Below, in pieces: positions 5,570 to 6,898 of a stretch of 6,898 nucleotides of DNA. Each line of letters begins with the position of its first letter. Within the stretch, counting starts at the first letter, position 1. The notes below the pieces were generated by a model that searched no databases, had not been told where the DNA came from, and saw only the letters and a program-made list of their open reading frames with translations. Source of the stretch: Mxb001 sp964537955 (GTDB taxonomy: Bacteria > Actinomycetota > Actinomycetes > S36-B12); NCBI GenBank assembly GCA_964537955.1, contig CAZICY010000066.1:1-6898 (forward strand), given 5' to 3'. The position numbers and the translations under genes were made by a program.

Positions 5570-6034
5570 ATGCGCCGCTCCACCATCGCTCTCGCCTCTG
5601 CCGCCACCCTTGCCGCGGTCGGCCTCGTCGCCGCACCGCTGGCCCAGGCCGCGGACCCCACACCTCGGATGTCCTCGTCGTCGCTCGCCAAGTGCGGCTT
5701 CACCGTCAAGCCCAATCTCGACTTCTGGGACGGCGGCTCTGCGTCGATGGCGCCGACCGGCAAGATCCCCGCGGGCAAGAACGTCGTCATCCAGGGCAGA
5801 GCCGCTGACGGCGTGGTCAACGGCACGCGCCTTGAGCTCGTGCGCTTCAACCCCGCGGGCAAGGGCTGCCACGGGTCCTTCCAGCGCATCGGCAACGGCA
5901 TCTTCACGACGGTGAAGAGCGGCGAGTACTACCTCAACTTCCAGCTCGATCGTCAGGGCAGTTTCGGCTACGCCATCCAGGGCGTGAGCGGCGGTGCGAC
6001 GTACGAGATCGAGTTCCAGATCACGACGAACTAG
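5570..6034 (+). CDS. Small secreted protein of unknown function
   Basis: This 154-residue protein is not one I recognise. It begins MRRSTIAL, has an Ala/Leu-rich hydrophobic core and ends the signal peptide with AQA after residue 27, so it should be exported by Sec and cleaved by signal peptidase I. The mature part (about 127 residues) has exactly two cysteines, one near its start (AKCGF) and one in KGCHGS, which could form a disulfide. It is rich in alternating hydrophobic/polar stretches (NVVIQGRA, RLELVRF, GEYYLNFQLD, TYEIEFQI), suggesting a compact beta-sandwich. There is no lipobox, wall-sorting motif or membrane helix. It follows the MDMPI-family gene by 81 bases but has its own -10 and a strong ribosome site, so it is probably transcribed separately. 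It converges with the amidohydrolase gene with only 3 bases between the stops. Confidence 0.85.
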   Translation: MRRSTIALASAATLAAVGLVAAPLAQAADPTPRMSSSSLAKCGFTVKPNLDFWDGGSASMAPTGKIPAGKNVVIQGRAADGVVNGTRLELVRFNPAGKGCHGSFQRIGNGIFTTVKSGEYYLNFQLDRQGSFGYAIQGVSGGATYEIEFQITTN

Positions 6035-6037
6035 TCG

Positions 6038-6814
6038 TCAGAGTCGGTCGTCGAGCACGGGGAAGGACTCGCGCCACTCCCGTGCTCGGCCCGGCTCGAC
6101 ATCGGCATAGAGAATCGTCTCCTCGTCTCCTGCTTCGGCGATGATCGCGCCCTGCGGATCCACCACGATCGAGTGGCCGCCGAGAGTGATGTCGGCGTGG
6201 CTGCCCACCCCATTGCACGCCACCACCCAGGCCTGATCCTCGATCGCGCGCGCCTGCGCGAGCACGCGCCAGTGCCCGATGCGGGGCGTCGGCCAGCCCG
6301 ATGCGAGCAGGAAGGTCTCGGCGCCCGCGTCGACCAGGTCACGGAACATCTCGGGGAAGCGCAGGTCGTAGCACGTCGCGAGACCGGTCGCGCCAAGCGG
6401 CGTCTCCGCAACGACAAGCCCATCGCCGGCGGTGATGAGCGTGCGCTCACCGTCGGCGAATCCGAAGAGGTGCCGCTTGCGGTACGTCGCGACGATCTCG
6501 CCATCGGGACCGATGAGCACCGCTGTGTTGAAGGTCCGGCCGTCGGGCAGGCGCTCGGCGTACGTCCCCGCATGCACCCAGGTGCCCGCGCCCGCTGCCA
6601 TCTCGCGGATCCGTGTGACGACCGGGGAGTCCAGGGGCGCGGCCACCTCACGCACGAGTGGTAGATCGAAGGCGCCCGGAATCCACAGTTCCGGGAGTAC
6701 GGCGATGTCGGCCTGAGGTAGCGCGTCGCCGAGCATCTCGAGTACGCGCTCGATGCGATCGGCGGCGGATTCGCTGGCGTCGGACGAGACTTGCAGGAGG
6801 GCGACCCGGCTCAT
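6038..6814 (-). CDS. Carbon-nitrogen hydrolase (nitrilase superfamily, Nit2/omega-amidase-like)
   Basis: This 258-residue cytoplasmic enzyme has the complete Glu-Lys-Cys triad of the nitrilase superfamily: E42 in VLPELWIPG, K113 in YRKRHLFGF and nucleophile C148 in ATCYDLRFPEMFRD. The later conserved stretch RAIEDQAWVVACNGVG (189-204) and the GGHSIVVDPQG strand (212-222) are also typical. The CYDLRFPE form and the length fit the amidase group that includes omega-amidases, which hydrolyse alpha-keto acid amides or other small amides. The exact substrate cannot be told from sequence. The ATG at 6812-6814 gives the expected beta-strand start (VALLQVS). It has no Shine-Dalgarno sequence, but TAGCCT ends 7 bases upstream. 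The gene starts 10 bases after the stop of a probable rhodanese gene, so it may be co-transcribed with it, independently started, or both. Its 3' end contains a 10-base inverted repeat. Confidence 0.92.
   Translation of the reverse strand: MSRVALLQVSSDASESAADRIERVLEMLGDALPQADIAVLPELWIPGAFDLPLVREVAAPLDSPVVTRIREMAAGAGTWVHAGTYAERLPDGRTFNTAVLIGPDGEIVATYRKRHLFGFADGERTLITAGDGLVVAETPLGATGLATCYDLRFPEMFRDLVDAGAETFLLASGWPTPRIGHWRVLAQARAIEDQAWVVACNGVGSHADITLGGHSIVVDPQGAIIAEAGDEETILYADVEPGRAREWRESFPVLDDRL
6052..6088. repeat. 10-bp inverted repeat near the convergent gene ends
   Basis: CGAGCACGGG (6052-6061) and CCCGTGCTCG (6079-6088) are perfect arms with a 17-base loop, inside the last codons of the amidohydrolase and 17 bases beyond the stop of the small secreted gene. 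In RNA from the plus strand it would be a strong GC hairpin just after that gene, so it could serve as its terminator or 3' barrier. No T-run follows. Confidence 0.45.
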
Positions 6815-6821
6815 GCGGGCC

Positions 6822-6827
6822 AGGCTA
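6822..6827 (-). promoter_or_regulatory. Putative -10 element of the amidohydrolase, overlapping the upstream stop codon
   Basis: On the minus strand TAGCCT ends 7 bases before the amidohydrolase ATG. Its first three bases are the stop codon of the upstream rhodanese-like gene. It is identical to the hexamer before the MDMPI-family gene. No good -35 is visible, so this may be an internal promoter or chance. Confidence 0.35.
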
Positions 6828-6898
6828 CGCGGTGGGCATCCCCGCGGCCTCGAGGTCGACGAACCCGCCGTCGAGGTCGTAGAGGTGCGCGAAGCCCA
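6825..6898 (-). CDS. Rhodanese-like domain protein, C-terminal end only
   Basis: Reading leftwards from the right edge, 23 codons end at TAG (6825-6827) and translate as GFAHLYDLDGG followed by FVDLEAAGMPTA. This matches the usual end of a rhodanese (sulfurtransferase) domain, where a strand and a GG turn lead into a helix and an aGxP terminus. The active-site cysteine loop would lie beyond the window, so activity cannot be judged. The stop is 10 bases before the amidohydrolase ATG on the same strand, suggesting one operon. With so short a piece, another protein family remains possible. Confidence 0.6.
   Translation of the reverse strand, partial: GFAHLYDLDGGFVDLEAAGMPTA

Noticed and set aside
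6658..6882. Plus-strand open frame at the right edge
   Set aside because: It is antisense to the amidohydrolase start and the rhodanese-like tail, is low-complexity and Arg-rich, and has no start signal.

Overview
The window is GC-rich and densely coded, and it looks like chromosome from an actinobacterium. The support is heavy G/C third-position bias, a maleylpyruvate-isomerase-like (mycothiol-dependent family) protein, an actinobacterial secreted-protein C-terminal domain and several apparently leaderless ATG/GTG starts. I cannot name the genus. I see no mobile element, phage gene, CRISPR array, tRNA or rRNA.

Layout. (a) 1-122, minus: the first 40 codons of a secreted protein cut by the left edge. 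Its signal peptide closely matches that of the large propeller protein further right. (b) 190-2513, minus: a two-component system. The LuxR/NarL-type response regulator comes first, and its stop overlaps the GTG start of an eight-helix sensor kinase by 4 bases. (c) 2658-4568, minus: a secreted modular protein with signal peptide, seven YVTN-type propeller blades, an IPT/TIG-like domain, a fibronectin III domain and a C-terminal domain. (d) 4569-4636: a 68-base divergent promoter region. (e) 4637-5488, plus: a DinB/MDMPI-family enzyme. (f) 5570-6034, plus: a small secreted protein of unknown function. (g) 6038-6814, minus: a nitrilase-superfamily amidohydrolase that converges on (f) with a 3-base gap. 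(h) 6825-6898, minus: the last 23 codons of what looks like a rhodanese domain, just upstream of (g).

How they may work together. Four consecutive minus-strand genes put two paralogous secreted proteins on either side of a response regulator/kinase pair. The regulator and the propeller gene carry matching promoter layouts (GTGAC[AG], 17 bases, CAT[CG]CT, 6 bases, GTG), and the left-edge gene has a looser version. Inverted repeats lie at the regulator promoter and just upstream of the left-edge promoter. A reasonable inference is that the kinase/regulator pair controls itself and the flanking secreted proteins; the sequence does not prove this. The right-hand genes (e-h) look like ordinary housekeeping or accessory metabolism, apart from the unidentified small secreted protein. 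I found no clear sign of a wholly new defence or mobile system. The secreted-propeller/two-component cluster is the part most worth following.
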